Source: Azospirillum fermentarium (GTDB taxonomy: Bacteria > Pseudomonadota > Alphaproteobacteria > Azospirillales > Azospirillaceae). Taken from it: a stretch of DNA of 64,000 nucleotides. The notes below the pieces were generated by a model. The model did not search any database and was not told where the DNA came from. It worked only from the letters and a program-made list of their open reading frames with translations. The DNA is taken from the NCBI RefSeq assembly GCF_025961205.1, contig NZ_JAOQNH010000001.1, forward strand, positions 830,001 through 894,000, written 5' to 3'. The translations under genes and the position numbers were made by a program. Shown piece by piece: positions 29,509 to 38,468 of the stretch. Each line of letters opens with the position of its first letter. The first letter of the stretch is position 1.

Positions 29509-30219
29509 TCAGGACAGCCAGAACAGCGGATCGACGCCGAACACGCGGGGATGCGCCGCCAGCACCGCCGCCCACGCCGCCAGGGCGGCCAGCGGGCGCC
29601 ACGGGCCGGTTTCGCGCGCGGCGGCGGCCCACGCCGCGGGCCGGCGGCTGGCCGGGGCGGCGAAGGGCACGGCATGGGCGGCGGCGAACAGGCGCCGCGC
29701 CCCTTCGCTATCGGCGTGGCGCAGCACCCAGCCGTTCTTGACGATGGCGAACAGGGCGATGGCGGCCATGGTGGCGAACAGCACCAGCCGGCGGCTGTCC
29801 CCGGTGGCCAGCAGGTGCAGCCCGGCCCACAGCAGCAGGCCCAGCGATCCCGGCGCGCGGGTGATGCGGTACAGCCCCCGCGGCGGATGGGGATCGTCGG
29901 CGGGGCCGAAGGGGGCCGTGAGGCGCCAGACGATCAGGGTGAAGGCCACCGGCATGGCAGCCACCGCCAGCGGTGCCGCCCAGGACGGCGGGGTGAACAC
30001 CGCCGCCGTGTCCGCCGCCCGGTAGGCCAGGACGAACAGCGCCAGCGCCGCCAGCGACAGCAGGGAATAGAGCGTCGTGAACCCCGTCCGTCCCAGCGCG
30101 GCCACCAGCCGGGGCCGCACGCCGGGCCACGAGGGCAGGGCGTGGCTGGCCGCCAGCACCAGCGCCGCCGCGGGATAGGCGGCGGCGGAACCGAAAAAGC
30201 CGTCGAGCGCGGTCATCAT
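29509..30219 (-). CDS. nnrU: NnrU family membrane protein
   Basis: A membrane protein of 236 residues with about six or seven segments. The N-terminal SHALPSWPGVRPRLVAALG followed by LYSLLSLAALALFVLAY is the NnrU signature, and WAGLHLLATGDSRRLVLF matches the central helices. NnrU belongs to genes needed for nitrite or nitric oxide metabolism in alphaproteobacterial denitrifiers; its exact activity is not known. A box TTGAC-N4-ATCAA lies 77-90 bp upstream. Two ATG codons (30219 and 30216) are adjacent; GGATGG precedes the first. Confidence 0.85.
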   Translation of the reverse strand: MMTALDGFFGSAAAYPAAALVLAASHALPSWPGVRPRLVAALGRTGFTTLYSLLSLAALALFVLAYRAADTAAVFTPPSWAAPLAVAAMPVAFTLIVWRLTAPFGPADDPHPPRGLYRITRAPGSLGLLLWAGLHLLATGDSRRLVLFATMAAIALFAIVKNGWVLRHADSEGARRLFAAAHAVPFAAPASRRPAAWAAAARETGPWRPLAALAAWAAVLAAHPRVFGVDPLFWLS

Positions 30220-30295
30220 GGCGCCATCCGTTTTCCACAAGCTGCACCGCATGGTGCATCCTTTTCCATCGAAGCACCACTTTCCGGGGGGTGGG

Positions 30296-30309
30296 TTGAC
30301 CGCCATCAA
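30296..30309 (-). promoter_or_regulatory. FNR/NnrR-like box upstream of nnrU
   Basis: TTGACCGCCATCAA differs from the FNR consensus TTGAT-N4-ATCAA at one position. Its centre is 83 bp before the nnrU start; placed at -41.5 it would set transcription start near 30261. The divergent cold-shock gene starts 120 bp away on the other side, so control of that gene is also possible. Confidence 0.6.
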
Positions 30310-30428
30310 GGGAGGCATGTGCTATTTTTCGGCTTTAAGACTTGCGCCCGCGGCCTGCCGGGGCGATTTGTGCTACACGTCGCCTTCACCCGACGCCTTC
30401 CGTGTACTTGAGCCGAGCACACCGTCCC

Positions 30429-31163
30429 ATGCGCAACAGTCAACCGCCCCGTCATGTCTTCCGCCAGCCCAACGTGCTGGCGACGGAACTCACCGCCACC
30501 GTCAAGTGGTTCGATCCCAACCGTGGCTTCGGGTTCGTCCGTCCGTCCGACGGGTCGCCCGACGCCCTTCTGCCCGCGTCCATCGTTGCCGGCGCCGGCC
30601 ACGACTCCCTGCCGGAAGGCACCACCGTGGTGGTGGACCTGACCGAAGGGCGCAAGGGTGCCCAGGTCAGCGCGCTTCATTCGGTCGATACCTCGACCGC
30701 CCGTCCGGCCGCCCCCCGCGGCCCCCGCCCCGAGCGCGGCGGCTTCGGCGGCGGCTATGGCGACCGTGACCGTGGTGAGCGGGGCGGCTTCGGCGGCGAC
30801 CGCGGCGGCTATGGTGACCGCGGTGGCTTCGGCGACCGTGGCGGCTATGGCGACCGCGACCGTGGCGAGCGCGGCGGCTTCGGCGGCGACCGCGGCGGTT
30901 TCGGCGGCGGCCCGCGCCGCGGCGGCGGCCGGCCCGTCGCCGACAGCGGCGAGACCACCGCCACCGACGGCACCGTGAAGTGGTTCGACGCCGGCAAGGG
31001 CTACGGCTTCATCACCCCCGACACCGGCGGGCGCGACATCTTCGTGCACGTGCGCGCGGTGGAACGCTCCGGCCTGTCCACGCTCAGCGAAAAGCAGCGC
31101 GTCCATGTGACCGTCCGCCAGGGCGAAAAGGGACCGGAAGCGGTGTCGGTCGAACAGGCCTGA
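30429..31163 (+). CDS. Double cold-shock-domain protein with RG-rich linker
   Basis: A 244-residue nucleic-acid-binding protein. The first cold-shock domain (about 18-80) has TVKWFDPNRGFGFVRP, but its second RNA-binding motif is altered (DALLPAS in place of D-V-F-V-H). A linker of about 75 residues is built of RGGFGGDRGGYGD-type repeats, like eukaryotic RGG boxes. The second domain (about 178-240) is canonical: TVKWFDAGKGYGFITP and DIFVHVRAVERSGL. Double-domain proteins occur in alphaproteobacteria, but this long RG linker is notable. Likely an RNA chaperone. A strong terminator follows. Confidence 0.88.
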   Translation: MRNSQPPRHVFRQPNVLATELTATVKWFDPNRGFGFVRPSDGSPDALLPASIVAGAGHDSLPEGTTVVVDLTEGRKGAQVSALHSVDTSTARPAAPRGPRPERGGFGGGYGDRDRGERGGFGGDRGGYGDRGGFGDRGGYGDRDRGERGGFGGDRGGFGGGPRRGGGRPVADSGETTATDGTVKWFDAGKGYGFITPDTGGRDIFVHVRAVERSGLSTLSEKQRVHVTVRQGEKGPEAVSVEQA

Positions 31164-31180
31164 TCCGTCCCCGGACAGCA

Positions 31181-31213
31181 AAAGGCCCCCGCCATGGCGG
31201 GGGCCTTTTTGTT
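31181..31213 (+). terminator. Terminator of the cold-shock gene
   Basis: A perfect palindrome (AAAGGCCCCCGCC and its complement, 31181-31208) followed by a T-run. A partial second copy of its end (GGGGCCTTTTTGTTT) follows directly, making a short tandem repeat. Confidence 0.9.
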
Positions 31214-31234
31214 TGGGGCCTTTTTGTTTGGGGA
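31201..31234. repeat. Tandem GGGGCCTTTTTGTTT repeat
   Basis: The 3' arm and T-run of the terminator are repeated back to back (units near 31200 and 31216). It looks like a slippage duplication and adds a second T-run. Confidence 0.6.
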
Positions 31235-31262
31235 TGCGGGGGGCCGCCGGCCTATCCCGCCT

Positions 31263-32975
31263 TCATTCCACCATGTCCGACGACAGCCGTTCCAGCAGGG
31301 TCAGCACCTCGTGGGACGCGGCGTTGAGCTTCTGGAGTTCGGCCAGGGCGTCCGCGTCCCGCCCGTCGGCCTTCAGGCGCAGGGCGTTCTTGCCGTGGTC
31401 GTGCACGCGGGCGTGGGGTTCGGCAAGCTGGCGGTAGGCGGGGTGGGCGCGGATCCGCTCGTCGGTCAGATTGTCGTACCATTTGCCCAGGCGGCAGGTG
31501 TGCTGGTTCGCCACCTCGTCGGGGCCGAGCCGCACACGCTCCATCAGCGCGTCCACGATGCGCTTCTTGAACACCACGTGGTCCACCTTGGCGACCTCGC
31601 ACAGGGCGCGGGGGGTCTTGAGGGCGGCGAACTGTTCCACCCGTTCGGCCAGCGCGGCGTTGGACCGGTCCACCGACTGGATGACGGTGCCGATGCGGGT
31701 GTCGTTGTGGGCGGCCTTGTCGGCGATGGTGTTGATGCCGTGGGAGATCTGGCCCGAGGCGCTGGACTGCTGGTTCAGGATCTCGGCGATTTCGTGCATG
31801 CGGTCGGTGACGCTGCCCACCTGGGCCGCCACCTGTTCCATCTCGTTGCCGGTGGCGGCGATCACGTCCTGGCCGTGGGCGACGGCCTGGCCGTTTTCGC
31901 GCATGGCGGTGACGATGGCGGCCATTTCGGCGCGCAGCGTGTCGATGCGCCCGCGGATGTCCTCGGTGGCCCGCGCGGTCTGGTTGGCCAGCGCCTTCAC
32001 CTCGCCGGCCACCACGGCGAAGCCCTTGCCGGCCTCCCCGGCGCGGGCCGCCTCGATGGTGGCGTTGAGCGCCAGCAGGTTGGTCTGCTTGGAAATGGCG
32101 TCGATGGACACCAGGATCTCGCCGATGCGGTCGGAGGCGGCGGCCAGATTGTCGATCTTGTCCACCGTCGCCTCCACCGCCCCGGCGATGGTGCGCATGG
32201 TGCTGACGGCATCGGCGGCGGCGCGGCGCCCGCGCTCCACCGCCTCGCCCGCCGCGCGGGCGTCGTCGGACGCGCTCTGGCTGTTGCGGGCGATCACGTC
32301 CACCGAGGCCACCAGCTCCGACGCCGCGGCGGCCACCGCCTGCCCCTCGTCCTTGACGATGCGGGAATCGCGGCTGAGTTCGGCCAGCGTCACCATCGCC
32401 TCGTTGGAATGGACGGCGAACTGCACGAAGCTGTGCAGGTTCTCGTTCATGTCGCGGCTGAGCTGGCCCATGCGGTTGCTCTGGTCGTGGGCGGTCTCAT
32501 AGGCCGAGAGGGTCAGCTCCATGTCCGCCATCACCAGCCGGGTCAGCGCCGCCGCCGCCCCGCCGCGCTTGCCCCCGAACAGCCCGCCGCCCGCGGCTTC
32601 GGCCGTTTCGATCAGCCGGGCCAGCATGAACATATAGGCCACGATGTAGGCGTGGGGCGGCAGCCCGATGCGGGCGTGGGTTTCCCCCACCCGGCGGGCG
32701 TGCCCCTCGTAATCGGCGGACACCTGCCCGTTCAGCAGGTTTTCCCAGTGGCGGCGCTGGCCCGCCTTGAGCTGCGGCAGCCGTGCTTCGTCGCCGATGT
32801 GGTTCCACAGGGCGGGCGTGCGGCGGATGAAGCCGTAGAAATCATCCACCAGCCGGTCCAGGCTGGCGGTCAGCAGCGGGGCCACGCGGGCCAGGGCCGC
32901 CCGGTCCGCATCCCCCATCAAGGCATGGCCGACGGTGGCCCGGCCCGCCGTGGCGTGTGTCGCCGCTCCTTGCAT
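31263..32975 (-). CDS. Globin-coupled methyl-accepting chemoreceptor with C-terminal CZB domain
   Basis: A soluble chemoreceptor of 570 residues with no membrane segment. N-terminal protoglobin domain (about 20-165), with the proximal heme His in [18 protein letters not shown] (His100). Central helices lead to the MCP signalling hairpin ([20 protein letters not shown]). The C-terminus (463-545) is a CZB zinc-binding domain with the motif HTCRLGKWY (Cys494) and further His residues after it. The globin suggests oxygen or redox sensing; CZB domains are linked to zinc or hypochlorite sensing. The combination would integrate both. Ribosome-binding GGAGG-rich stretch upstream. Divergent from the YciI gene. 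Confidence 0.9.
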   Translation of the reverse strand: MQGAATHATAGRATVGHALMGDADRAALARVAPLLTASLDRLVDDFYGFIRRTPALWNHIGDEARLPQLKAGQRRHWENLLNGQVSADYEGHARRVGETHARIGLPPHAYIVAYMFMLARLIETAEAAGGGLFGGKRGGAAAALTRLVMADMELTLSAYETAHDQSNRMGQLSRDMNENLHSFVQFAVHSNEAMVTLAELSRDSRIVKDEGQAVAAAASELVASVDVIARNSQSASDDARAAGEAVERGRRAAADAVSTMRTIAGAVEATVDKIDNLAAASDRIGEILVSIDAISKQTNLLALNATIEAARAGEAGKGFAVVAGEVKALANQTARATEDIRGRIDTLRAEMAAIVTAMRENGQAVAHGQDVIAATGNEMEQVAAQVGSVTDRMHEIAEILNQQSSASGQISHGINTIADKAAHNDTRIGTVIQSVDRSNAALAERVEQFAALKTPRALCEVAKVDHVVFKKRIVDALMERVRLGPDEVANQHTCRLGKWYDNLTDERIRAHPAYRQLAEPHARVHDHGKNALRLKADGRDADALAELQKLNAASHEVLTLLERLSSDMVE

Positions 32976-33041
32976 CCTCCACCCCCTCCGTGCGGTTTCA
33001 ACCGCCTTTTGATGATATGCGAATCAATGCTTTGTTCCGGG

Positions 33042-33064
33042 ACACGGCATGTTTATTGCCGTGT
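33042..33064. promoter_or_regulatory. Inverted repeat ACACGGCA-N7-TGCCGTGT
   Basis: A perfect 8-bp inverted repeat, 67 bp upstream of the globin chemoreceptor start, in the 245-bp AT-rich divergent region shared with the YciI gene. A regulator site or leader hairpin is possible. A second small palindrome (AACGTTAAACGTT) lies near 33105. Confidence 0.45.
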
Positions 33065-33220
33065 TCGCGCATGATGACTATTCATGTGTGTAATCTGTAA
33101 AAAACGTTAAACGTTCGAAGGGATCATCTGTGCTAAACCGTCGCACGGACGGGAAAGGGGTGCTTTATCCGCGGCACCGCTTGCGTTACCGTCCGGCCAC
33201 CGCTGACGGAGGGTTCGACG

Positions 33221-33505
33221 ATGCTGTACATGTTCTATTGCGTGGATAAGGACGGGGCCGCCGAGGTGCGCACCGGCAACCGGGCCGCCCATCTGGCCTA
33301 TCTGGAATCCCTGGGCGACCGGCTGTTCCTGGCCGGGCCGCTGCTGTCGGACGACGGCGCCGCCATGGTCGGCAGCCTGCTGGTGGTCGATTGCGCCGAC
33401 CGTGCCGCGGCGGACGATTTCGCCGCCAACGATCCCTATGCCAAGGCCGGGCTGTTCCAGTCGGTGACCATCCGTCCGTGGCGCCGGGTGTTCCCCAAGG
33501 GCTGA
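33221..33505 (+). CDS. YciI family protein
   Basis: A small cytoplasmic protein of 94 residues with the ferredoxin-like YciI fold: it begins MLYMFYCVDKDG and has HLAYLESLGDRLFLAGPL, with the conserved His of the family at about residue 25, and DPYAKAGLFQSVTIRPW. YciI proteins are thought to be small hydrolases or dehalogenase-like enzymes; the physiological reaction is generally unknown. A GGAGGG site precedes ATG. It is followed after 23 bp by an EVE-domain gene; this pairing is common in alphaproteobacteria and suggests an operon. Confidence 0.9.
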   Translation: MLYMFYCVDKDGAAEVRTGNRAAHLAYLESLGDRLFLAGPLLSDDGAAMVGSLLVVDCADRAAADDFAANDPYAKAGLFQSVTIRPWRRVFPKG

Positions 33506-33528
33506 ACCGAGAATAGGGGAATGGCGCC

Positions 33529-33948
33529 ATGGCCCGCTGGCTGGTGAAATCGGAACCGTTCAAGTATTCCTGGGACCGGATGGTGGCCGATGGCGTCACC
33601 CATTGGGACGGGGTGCGCAACCATCAGGCATCCAACAACCTGAAAGCCATGCGCATCGGCGACCGGGCGTTCTTCTACCATTCCAACGAAGGTCTGGCGG
33701 TGGTGGGCGTTGTCGAGGTGGCGCGCGAATACTACCCCGACCCCAGCGACCCCGCCGGGCGCTTCGGCATAGTGGACGTGCGCGCCCTGGCCCCCGTGCC
33801 GGTGCCGGTCACGCTGAAGCAGATGAAGGCCGACCCGGCGCTGGAGGGCATGGCGCTGGTGCGCCAGTCCCGCCTGTCGGTCTGTCCGGTGACGGACGAG
33901 GAATGGGCGCTGGTCTGCCGGATGGGCGGAATCGACCCGGCGGTCTGA
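33529..33948 (+). CDS. EVE domain protein
   Basis: A 139-residue protein of the PUA-like EVE family, which binds modified bases in RNA or DNA. Family markers: WLVKSEPFKYSWDRM at the start, HWDGVRNHQASNNLKAM and GDRAFFYHSNEG, then VVGVVEVAREYYPD. The aromatic cage positions appear intact. It is co-directional with the YciI gene and ends 4 bp before a convergent small gene. A housekeeping role is more likely than defence here, because no nuclease is attached. Confidence 0.92.
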   Translation: MARWLVKSEPFKYSWDRMVADGVTHWDGVRNHQASNNLKAMRIGDRAFFYHSNEGLAVVGVVEVAREYYPDPSDPAGRFGIVDVRALAPVPVPVTLKQMKADPALEGMALVRQSRLSVCPVTDEEWALVCRMGGIDPAV

Positions 33949-33951
33949 CGC

Positions 33952-34257
33952 CTATTCCGGCCGCAGAGAGGGGCGGTCCGCCAGCATGGCGGCATGAAAG
34001 CCGTGGGCCGCCTCCCCCATGGTGCGGGCCAGCATCGTCATGTTCCGGGCCGCCGCGGCATAGCCGGAGGCCGGAGCCTCCCCCAGAGCCATCAGGGCCG
34101 CGTCCAGCAGGGCGGCGGTGTCCCGATCCGCCGCCCGCCCGATGCGGACGGCGGCGTGCGCGCACAGCCCGTCCGGTCCCGCGGCACCGCCATCGGAAGA
34201 GGGGGGACCGGGGGGAGGGGTGCCGGGCATGGGACCATTTCCATCAGAGTTTGCCAA
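33952..34257 (-). CDS. Small hypothetical protein
   Basis: A frame of 101 residues starting at TTG 34257, or of 92 residues from ATG 34230. The first part is Pro/Gly-rich; the second part is helical (AALLDAALMALGEAPAS, MTMLARTMGEAAHGFHAAML). I do not recognise it and no membrane segment is seen. A GGGG lies about 7 nt before the TTG. It converges with the EVE gene and is divergent from acs. Coding character is moderate. Confidence 0.45.
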   Translation of the reverse strand: MANSDGNGPMPGTPPPGPPSSDGGAAGPDGLCAHAAVRIGRAADRDTAALLDAALMALGEAPASGYAAAARNMTMLARTMGEAAHGFHAAMLADRPSLRPE

Positions 34258-34564
34258 ATCAACCCCGAATGGTAATACCGCTTTTTTAAACTTCGGTTAA
34301 ACCGATGCCCCTTTTGGCCGAGGCCGGTGGGGGTAAAAACTGCGTCATTATGACGCATGCGCGCGCCCCTTGTCTCTGTTGCACTGCGGCAATGCGCAAA
34401 AATCACTTGCTTACAAAGCGTTCCTTTGTCCGTACGGCACCGTCTGCTGCTTGTCACCCACCGGGCTTCTGTGGATAATGCCCGCCAAACGGGTCGGCAC
34501 CATAACCGGTCCACAACGGCCCCACGGGGCAAGATCAGAACATAAGCGGGGGAATCGCAAACCA
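34258..34564. other. acs upstream region
   Basis: About 300 bp before acs. It holds AT-rich patches near 34270-34300 and 34400-34440, a 17-bp palindrome at 34341-34357, and the acs ribosome-binding site (GGGGGA near 34550). No protein gene is supported. Confidence 0.6.
34341..34357. promoter_or_regulatory. Palindrome TGCGTCAT-T-ATGACGCA
   Basis: A perfect 8-bp dyad around one central base, 208 bp before the acs start. Its size and symmetry fit a dimeric regulator such as a GntR-family protein, but the regulator is not known. It may serve acs or the divergent small gene. Confidence 0.5.
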
Positions 34565-36508
34565 ATGTCGGACAACACCTTTTTCCCGGTGAAACCTGAG
34601 GTTGCTGAAACGGCCCTGGTGAATGAGGCCGCCTACGCCCGCCTGTACGAACAGTCGGTGAAAGATCCCGACGCCTTCTGGGGCGAGCAGGGCAAGCGCA
34701 TCGACTGGATCAAGCCCTACACCAAGGTCAAGGACGTCGATTACAACAACGACGTCCATATCCGCTGGTTCTACGACGGCACGCTGAACGTGTCGGCGAA
34801 CTGCATCGACCGCCATCTGGAAAAGCGCGGCGACCAGACCGCCATCCTGTTCGAAGGCGACGATCCCGGCGTTTCCAAGGCGATCACCTACAAGGAACTG
34901 CACGAGAAGGTCTGCCGTCTGGCCAATGTTCTGAAGAAGAACGGCGTCAAGAAGGGCGATCGGGTCACCATCTACCTGCCGATGATCCCGGAAGCGGCCT
35001 ATGCCATGCTGGCCTGCACCCGCATCGGCGCGATCCATTCGATCGTGTTCGGCGGCTTCTCGCCGGACAGCCTGAAGGACCGCATCGTCGATTGCGACAG
35101 CCACTTCGTCATCACCGCCGACGAAGGTCTGCGCGGCGGCCGCCGGGTGCCGCTGAAGGCCAACGCCGACAAGGCCGTGGACAATTCCGAGGGCATCGTC
35201 AAGCACGTGCTGGTGGTCAAGCACACCGGCGGCAACGTGGCGTGGACCGAGGGCCGTGACCTCTGGTACCACGAGGAAATCGAGTCGGTCTCCGCCGACT
35301 GCCCGCCGGAAGAGATGAGCGCGGAAGACCCGCTGTTCATCCTCTACACCTCCGGTTCGACCGGCAAGCCCAAGGGCGTGCTGCACACCACCGGCGGCTA
35401 TCTGGTCTATGCCTCGATCACCCACCAGTACGTCTTCGACTACAAGGACGGCGACGTCTACTGGTGCACCGCCGACGTGGGCTGGGTCACCGGCCACAGC
35501 TACATCGTCTATGGCCCGCTGGCCAACGGCGCCACCACGCTGATGTTCGAAGGCGTGCCCACCTATCCGTCGGTGTCGCGTTTCTGGGACGTGATCGACA
35601 AGCACAAGGTCAACATCTTCTACACCGCCCCCACCGCCATCCGCTCGCTGATGCGCGAAGGCGAGGCGCCGGTGAAGAAGACCTCGCGCGCCAGCCTGCG
35701 CGTTCTGGGGTCGGTGGGCGAGCCGATCAACCCCGAAGCCTGGCTGTGGTACTACAACGTGGTCGGCGAAGGCCGTTGCCCGATCGTCGATACGTGGTGG
35801 CAGACGGAAACCGGCGGCATCCTGATCACCCCGCTGGTCGGCGCCATCGGCCTGAAGCCCGGTTCGGCCACCAAGCCGTTCTTCGGCGTGCAGCCGGTCG
35901 TGGTGGACAACGACGGCAACATCCTGGACGGCGAGACCGAGGGCAACCTGTGCATCGCCGACAGCTGGCCGGGCCAGATGCGCACCGTGTTCGGCGACCA
36001 CGAGCGCTTCGTCCAGACCTACTTCTCCACCTTCCCCGGCAAGTACTTCACCGGTGACGGCTGCCGCCGCGACGCCGACGGGTACTACTGGATCACCGGC
36101 CGCGTGGACGACGTGATCAACGTGTCGGGCCACCGCATGGGCACGGCGGAAGTGGAAAGCGCGCTGGTGGCGCATCCCAAGGTCGCCGAAGCCGCGGTGG
36201 TGGGCTATCCGCACGACCTGAAGGGTCAGGGCATCTACGCCTACGTCACGCTCAACGCCGGCGAGGAGCCGACCGAGGAGCTGCGCAAGGAGCTGGTGGC
36301 CTGGGTCCGCAAGGAAATCGGCCCCATTGCCTCGCCCGACCTGATCCAGTGGGCGCCGGGCCTGCCCAAGACCCGTTCGGGCAAGATCATGCGCCGCATC
36401 CTGCGCAAGATCGCCGCCAACGAACACGACAGCCTGGGCGATACCTCGACGCTGGCCGATCCGACCGTGGTGAACGATCTGATCGACAACCGCATGAACC
36501 AGGCCTGA
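34565..36508 (+). CDS. acs: Acetyl-CoA synthetase
   Basis: Cytoplasmic AMP-forming enzyme that makes acetyl-CoA from acetate, ATP and CoA. The 647-residue length is typical. Motifs: the P-loop-like [20 protein letters not shown] (about 259-278), the adenylation motif [26 protein letters not shown], and the C-terminal [16 protein letters not shown] with the catalytic, acetylation-controlled Lys607. The start at 34565 matches the family N-terminus; a longer frame does not. A strong terminator follows. No acetylase or deacetylase is nearby. Confidence 0.97.
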   Translation: MSDNTFFPVKPEVAETALVNEAAYARLYEQSVKDPDAFWGEQGKRIDWIKPYTKVKDVDYNNDVHIRWFYDGTLNVSANCIDRHLEKRGDQTAILFEGDDPGVSKAITYKELHEKVCRLANVLKKNGVKKGDRVTIYLPMIPEAAYAMLACTRIGAIHSIVFGGFSPDSLKDRIVDCDSHFVITADEGLRGGRRVPLKANADKAVDNSEGIVKHVLVVKHTGGNVAWTEGRDLWYHEEIESVSADCPPEEMSAEDPLFILYTSGSTGKPKGVLHTTGGYLVYASITHQYVFDYKDGDVYWCTADVGWVTGHSYIVYGPLANGATTLMFEGVPTYPSVSRFWDVIDKHKVNIFYTAPTAIRSLMREGEAPVKKTSRASLRVLGSVGEPINPEAWLWYYNVVGEGRCPIVDTWWQTETGGILITPLVGAIGLKPGSATKPFFGVQPVVVDNDGNILDGETEGNLCIADSWPGQMRTVFGDHERFVQTYFSTFPGKYFTGDGCRRDADGYYWITGRVDDVINVSGHRMGTAEVESALVAHPKVAEAAVVGYPHDLKGQGIYAYVTLNAGEEPTEELRKELVAWVRKEIGPIASPDLIQWAPGLPKTRSGKIMRRILRKIAANEHDSLGDTSTLADPTVVNDLIDNRMNQA

Positions 36509-36533
36509 TCCTGATCGGTCAGACCGTTTCGGG

Positions 36534-36560
36534 AAGGGGGGCCGTTCGGCCCCCCTTTTC
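36534..36560 (+). terminator. Terminator of acs
   Basis: A perfect 10-bp stem (36534-36543 with 36548-36557) with the tetraloop GTTC, followed by T residues, 25 bp after the acs stop. Confidence 0.9.
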
Positions 36561-36736
36561 CGTTTGGGCGCCGTTTCCGGTCCGGTCCCCATCCCGGCAG
36601 GAATCGCCACCCGGTAAAAGATTCCGGCGGAAAGCCGGTCCGGGGGCCGGAATCCCGGCAAAATAGCCCCTGAAAATTGGCACGCTGCTTGCTTCTTTCT
36701 GTGGCAGACCCTGGCCTGCCTGAAAGGACCGACGCC

Positions 36737-37903
36737 ATGGCCATCGCCCCCGCCGCCACATCCTCGTTCGATGTCGCCCGTGCTTCGTCGGCTGCGGCGG
36801 CGCCGGTGTTCGGCATGTCCACGGAAGATCCGGGGGTTCTGCCCTATCACCAGGAAGGCCAGATGACGTTCGGGGATTTCCTCGACATCATCAACCCGCT
36901 CCAGCACATCCCCTTGGTCAGCACCCTGTACCGCGAGGTCACCGGCGACACCATCAGCCAGCAATCGCGGGTGATGGGCGGGTTTCTGTACGGCGGCCCG
37001 CTGGGCGGCATGGGGGCGGTGGTCAACGTGATGGTGGAGGACGCCACCGGCAAGGACATCGGCGACCAGCTCCTGTCGGCCATGTCGGGCGACTCCGGCG
37101 CGCCGGCGGCGCAGCGCCTGTCTTCCCAGCCCATTCCCCTGACCCCCCAGGGCGAGGCGGCCCAGAAGCTGGCGGCGCAGCAAGCGGCGCAACAGACCGC
37201 GGCGGTGCCCGTACAGGGGCAGGCCGCCGCCCCGCCGCCGGCCTCGGCCCCGGCAGCAGCCCCCGCCGCCGGCCCGGTGAGCGCCAGGACGGCCATCCCG
37301 GTGCAGGCGGCCCAGGCACCGCCCGCCCCCCATGGCGCCGGTCTGGCGACCTCGGCGCTGATGGCCCGCAACAACGCCGCCCCGCTCAGCGCGGAACGGA
37401 GTCAGGAGCTGCAGGAGCAGCTTTTGAACGGTCAATACCATCCCTCGCGCATGCCCACCCGTGACGCGGTTCCGGCCAGCACGGTTCAGGCCAAGCACGC
37501 GGCCTCCCTGGCGGCGCGGCAATGGGCGTCCCAGGGCGGATCGGTGCCCCCCTCCATCGCCGTGGCGGCGGCGGGCGGTGACAAGGGGACGGCGGCGGGC
37601 ACGGCCAGGGCCGTGCCGCCCGCGCACAGGATCCCTTCCCCATCCGCCGCCGCCTCCGCCGCCACCGCGGCATCGGCCAACGCGGCTCTGGCCGCTGCCG
37701 CCGCCGCGGCCCAGCCGGCGGCGAGCACCGCCCCGGCCGGCGCGCCGCCGGCCCCGGCGGCCGGTGCGGCGCAGCAGCAGCCCGCCGCCCCGGCACCGGT
37801 CGCGCCGGAGATGCTGTCCGACGTGATGATGCGCAATCTGGCCAAGTACGAAGCCGCCAAGAAGGCGCTCAACCCCACGACTCCGGTCATCCGCACCAAC
37901 TGA
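36737..37903 (+). CDS. Pro/Ala-rich hypothetical with a conserved N-terminal core
   Basis: A 388-residue protein I cannot name. Residues about 40-120 form a well-ordered core (FGDFLDIINPLQHIPLVSTLY, then VMGGFLYGGPLGGMGAVVN and VEDATGKDIGDQLL), similar to hypotheticals I recall from Rhodospirillales. The rest (about 135-360) is low-complexity Ala/Pro/Gln, and the last 30 residues (LSDVMMRNLAKYEAAKKALN) are again conserved-looking. No signal peptide; the glycine-rich hydrophobic part of the core could associate with membrane. AAAGGACC precedes ATG 36737. It runs 15 bp before the transpeptidase-like gene, probably one operon. Confidence 0.6.
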   Translation: MAIAPAATSSFDVARASSAAAAPVFGMSTEDPGVLPYHQEGQMTFGDFLDIINPLQHIPLVSTLYREVTGDTISQQSRVMGGFLYGGPLGGMGAVVNVMVEDATGKDIGDQLLSAMSGDSGAPAAQRLSSQPIPLTPQGEAAQKLAAQQAAQQTAAVPVQGQAAAPPPASAPAAAPAAGPVSARTAIPVQAAQAPPAPHGAGLATSALMARNNAAPLSAERSQELQEQLLNGQYHPSRMPTRDAVPASTVQAKHAASLAARQWASQGGSVPPSIAVAAAGGDKGTAAGTARAVPPAHRIPSPSAAASAATAASANAALAAAAAAAQPAASTAPAGAPPAPAAGAAQQQPAAPAPVAPEMLSDVMMRNLAKYEAAKKALNPTTPVIRTN

Positions 37904-37918
37904 TAGCGGGAACACCCC

Positions 37919-38437
37919 ATGGACATCGCGGTACAGCCCGACGGCCCGTCGCAGGGGCGGGTGATCTGGCCCGGCGGCTCGGCCCGCTGCGCCCTGGGCC
38001 GTGGCGGCGTGCGCGTGGACAAGCGGGAAGGGGATGGGGCAACCCCGGTGGGGTGCTTTCCCCTGCGCCGCGTCCTGTGGCGCGCCGACCGGCTGCCGCC
38101 GCCGGTGAGCGGCCTGCCGGTGTCGCCCATCCGGCCCGATGACGGCTGGTGCGACGATCCCGCCGATCCCGCCTACAACACCCCGGTGACGCAGCCCTAT
38201 GCCGCCAGCCACGAGTCGCTGTGGCGGGACGATGGGGTGTACGACGTGATTGTGGTGATGGGGCACAACGACGACCCGCCGGTTCCAGGGCTGGGCAGCG
38301 CCGTGTTCGTCCATCTGGCCCGCCCCGATTGGGAGCCGACCGCCGGGTGTGTCGCCCTGGCCCTGCCGGACCTGCTGGCGCTGCTGGCGGCCAGCGGACC
38401 CGGGAGCCGTCTGAGCGTTCTGGAACCGCAGGGCTGA
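37919..38437 (+). CDS. L,D-transpeptidase (YkuD) family protein
   Basis: A 172-residue protein with the YkuD catalytic region near the C-terminus: VFVHLARPDWEPTAGCVALAL, with the His and the Cys of the H-x(n)-T-x-G-C-V-A-L motif. The earlier KREGDGATPVGCFPL is the usual YkuD strand. There is no signal peptide or membrane anchor, which is odd for a peptidoglycan cross-linking enzyme but is seen in several alphaproteobacterial members. Ribosome-binding GGGAA upstream. It follows the Pro/Ala-rich gene by 15 bp and is followed by a terminator. Confidence 0.85.
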   Translation: MDIAVQPDGPSQGRVIWPGGSARCALGRGGVRVDKREGDGATPVGCFPLRRVLWRADRLPPPVSGLPVSPIRPDDGWCDDPADPAYNTPVTQPYAASHESLWRDDGVYDVIVVMGHNDDPPVPGLGSAVFVHLARPDWEPTAGCVALALPDLLALLAASGPGSRLSVLEPQG

Positions 38438-38468
38438 TCTCCCTCTCGTTTCCTCACCACCGGGTGCC

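Noticed and set aside
30730..30920. Repeated sequence in the cold-shock gene as a mobile or CRISPR repeat
   Set aside because: It is coding low-complexity for an RG-rich linker in the frame of the gene.
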